Of a stretch of DNA of 64,000 nt, positions 63,421 through 64,000 are shown piece after piece. Position numbers and translations under genes: made by a program. The DNA comes from Syngnathus acus (taxonomy: Eukaryota > Chordata > Actinopteri > Syngnathiformes > Syngnathidae). The notes under the pieces were generated by a model that saw only the letters and a program-made list of their open reading frames with translations, searched no databases and was not told where the DNA came from. Each line of letters starts with the position of its first letter. The first letter of the stretch is position 1. The DNA is taken from positions 6,964,501 to 7,028,500 of the forward strand of contig NC_051101.1 of NCBI RefSeq assembly GCF_901709675.1, in the 5' to 3' direction.

Positions 63421-64000
63421 GTATGTATTGTGTGAAAACCCTTTTAAGAGCACCCATAGCTCTGCAATGTCTTTTTTTTCCCAAATTCCATGCGAGAGTT
63501 GAGGTTTTTTTCCCCCACCATTTTGTCGCCATTGTTACATCATTCTACATAGCAATTATTGTCTTCTCTACTCAACTATCGGAGGAAGGGAACTAATGTG
63601 ATGTGTTTAACAGGCTATAATTAGTCATTTTATTTCCACTTTTGTGATGTAAAATGCGAAATTATTTCCCGTTCCCTTTGGTTGACATAGTTTGATTTCT
63701 TTTCTTGCTGGGATTAATTTTTGATGCCCAAGACATCTTTACTTTGAAATTTGTGCAATGAAATATACAAAGACACAAATTTCCAGAGCATGTGAATTAA
63801 AAATACCCAATGCATTTAGGCTACAAAAATAATCGCACGTGCAAAGCGGCTGCTTTATTCTATGTCAACAAACTTCAATGTGTGTGGAGCAAATGGACCC
63901 CTTCGGCTGTCCAACAACAGGCCTGACCTAAATTAACGTAACTAAGGACCACTTTGTCTGCCTATAAACACGCCTTTCGAAAAAAACAAGGCTTTCTATA

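Larger units (their letters stand above)
61771..64000. other. Upstream intron/flank of aldh2, no exon found
   Basis: I searched the minus strand for the two missing N-terminal ALDH2 exons (FINNEW-type and transit-peptide sequence) and did not find them. The stretch contains a dispersed fish repeat (about 62285-62420) and an L2-like tail (about 63185-63420). Otherwise it is AT-rich and noncoding as far as I can see. Confidence 0.5.

Overview
The window reads as nuclear DNA of a teleost fish. The genes have short, clean GT-AG introns and encode vertebrate proteins. Two points suggest a fish: the repeat fraction (hAT-type and other MITEs, L2-like and other non-LTR tails ending in short tandem repeats, tRNA-derived SINE heads) and a ZP3-family egg-coat gene outside the mammalian arrangement. 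I cannot name the species. I rebuilt all gene models by hand by joining exons at splice sites and checking that codon phase carries through every junction. Start sites, UTRs and rare splice variants are less certain than the coding exons.

Layout, left to right. (1) 1.7-9.5 kb, plus: zdhhc3, a Golgi DHHC palmitoyltransferase with two alternative last exons. (2) 11.6-12.3 kb, minus: tmem42. (3) 12.7-14.35 kb, plus: the KIAA1143 homologue, sharing a 450-bp bidirectional promoter with tmem42. These three correspond to a human 3p21 neighbourhood. (4) 17.5-31.6 kb, plus: a 35-exon IgGFc-binding-protein-like (FCGBP-like) secreted protein of about 2,431 residues with five VWD-C8-TIL-type units. (5) 31.6-36.3 kb: a mobile-element cluster with a 157-bp promoter-like tandem repeat, a 235-bp hairpin satellite, hAT-like fragments, tRNA-derived heads and a short telomere-like tract. 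(6) 38.3-41.9 kb, minus: dtnbp1 (dysbindin, 351 aa, 10 exons). (7) 45.0-48.6 kb, minus: a JARID2-like gene that ends in an in-frame stop before the JmjN/ARID/JmjC part. (8) 50.9-54.8 kb, plus: a secreted ZP3-like egg-coat protein with a long acidic C-terminal extension. (9) 55.85-61.77 kb, minus: aldh2/aldh1b1-type mitochondrial aldehyde dehydrogenase, complete from the third coding exon to the stop; its 5' exons probably lie beyond the right edge.

The genes do not form one pathway. Three features stand out. The JARID2-like protein keeps the two PRC2/chromatin contact elements of JARID2 (the N-terminal ubiquitin-interaction segment and the lysine-116 EED-binding motif) but has no ARID or Jumonji domain, and its orientation relative to dtnbp1 differs from human. 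The FCGBP-like protein has lost the GDPH cleavage motif in one of five VWD domains. The 157-bp/235-bp repeat system carries CRE, CCAAT and GC-box-like motifs and long hairpins, and its units are almost identical, which points to recent expansion.
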